Shown: piece after piece, positions 63,142-64,000 of the stretch
How the letters are laid out: each line of letters starts with the position of its first letter
Position numbering within the stretch: the stretch's first letter is position 1
NCBI GenBank assembly: GCA_905221605.1
Contig: CAJNDS010002171.1
Coordinates: forward strand, 62,001 to 126,000
Direction: 5' to 3'
Source: Symbiodinium natans
Lineage: Eukaryota > Sar > Dinophyceae > Suessiales > Symbiodiniaceae
Length of the DNA stretch: 64,000 nucleotides
Position numbers and translations under genes: made by a program
Notes under the pieces: generated by a model
Databases searched by the model: none
Told to the model about the DNA's origin: nothing
The model's input: only the letters and a program-made list of their open reading frames with translations

Positions 63142-64000
63142 CTGAATTCCATGTAGGGCTGTGGTTTAGGGGTTTGGGGTTGTGGGTTTAGGGTTTAGGG
63201 TCTAGGGTTTAGGTATAACAACATGGTTAATATGAGGATATGAACATATATTGTAATGTTACCCATAGGACAATATGACAATCTGACAGTATAATGATGC
63301 AACAATGTAGCGGTTTAGCGCTATAGCAATATAACAAAGATAACAATATAACTAATATCACAATAGAACACGGGCTTGCCGTGCTAGGGCAAGCAACGAG
63401 CGATGTGCCAGCATTCTCAAGTGATGTGCCAGAAAAAATCGACGGGAAGGCTCTAAGCACAGTACCTTAACCGACACGTTCTACACAGGCGTTGCTTCAG
63501 CCTCACCATCTCTTGGCGGCACTTAGCCGGGTAGCTATGAATTTAATTTTTGGCTGCCTTATTAAGAAACCCAATAACCCAAAAAGGCTAAGGATCTAAA
63601 GTTACAGTAAAGCACCGCGGACCCTAAACCCTACACCCTAAAGTCCTAAAACCCTAAACCCTAAACCCTAAACCCTAAACCCTAATGCACCACGGAGATC
63701 TAGAACGGATAAGCAGCGGCTGCGAAGAGGGATGCGAGGATGGATGCTCGCGCTTTGGTTCGCCAAATATATGCTTTGCGGTTTAGGGTTTAGGGTTTAG
63801 GGTTTAGGGTTTAGGGTTTAGGGTTTAGGGTTTAAGGTTTAGCTGTTCCCTTGCAATGCGGAACAACTGAGGCCGGTTTTGCGGCACAAGGCAAACAAGT
63901 ACCGATGGCTTCGGGCCCAACCGGTCTAAGCTTGGCTTAGCCACGTTCAACTTGGCGCTAAACCCTTCACAATCGAAGCCACAATAGCCGAACGTTTACT
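63142..64000. other. Telomeric arrays and AT-rich DNA
   Basis: TTTAGGG units at 63165-63215, an AT-rich atata/caata stretch at 63220-63370, CCCTAAA array at 63650-63685, and (TTTAGGG)8 at 63780-63842. 63843-64000 shows no recognisable feature. A 77-codon minus ORF at 63227-63460 is unrecognised. Confidence 0.5.

Overview
Organism and overall nature. This is nuclear eukaryotic DNA, most probably from a dinoflagellate (Symbiodiniaceae/Suessiales-like). The basis is mixed. TTTAGGG/CCCTAAA telomere-type heptamers are scattered through nearly the whole window in both orientations. Coding pieces prefer G/C at third codon positions. I recognise a RapZ-C-like domain gene, a non-LTR retrotransposon, a C48 (Ulp1-like) protease fragment and an 'ENP' domain pseudogene, all of types I associate with dinoflagellate genomes. 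There is no prokaryotic-style operon, rRNA, tRNA or CRISPR. A green alga or plant also uses TTTAGGG, so the assignment is an inference (about 0.75).

Layout. 1-1.3 kb: degenerate telomere-like DNA. 1304-2380 (+): intact ORF with an 18-residue repeat region and a RapZ-C-like domain. 3.4-32 kb: alternating telomeric arrays, short palindromic elements and 30-135 nt GC-rich segments that read as exons on the minus strand. Interruptions are a 0.88-kb terminal-inverted-repeat element (5.3-6.2 kb), a telomere-repeat-free island plus large trinucleotide arrays (19.7-22.1 kb), AT-rich microsatellite DNA (25.6-26.2 kb) and a minus-strand pseudogene (27.3-27.6 kb). 34-44 kb: repeat-derived minisatellites, tandem duplications and more palindromic elements. 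44.3-47.7 kb (+): a damaged LINE. 49.7-50.1 kb and 56.4-57.7 kb: 9-bp C-rich minisatellites, the second pair flanking a minus-strand C48 protease fragment. 55.8 kb and 59.6-63.1 kb: further minus-strand exon candidates, one resembling a protein-kinase segment.

Main observation. The ORF list is nearly empty here because genes appear broken into tiny exons. On the minus strand at 30.77-31.97 kb I can read five consecutive exon candidates whose phases fit. Two of the introns between them coincide with, or lie within, palindromic MITE-like elements. A third has an eight-to-nine unit telomeric array as its body. About thirty further candidate minus-strand exons, many phase 0-0, are separated by telomeric or MITE-like introns. 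The window therefore looks like a one-directional (minus) block of genes whose introns were built from introner-like DNA elements and from telomeric repeats. The + strand LINE and RapZ-like ORF look like separate insertions. All exon models were read by eye and need transcript data.
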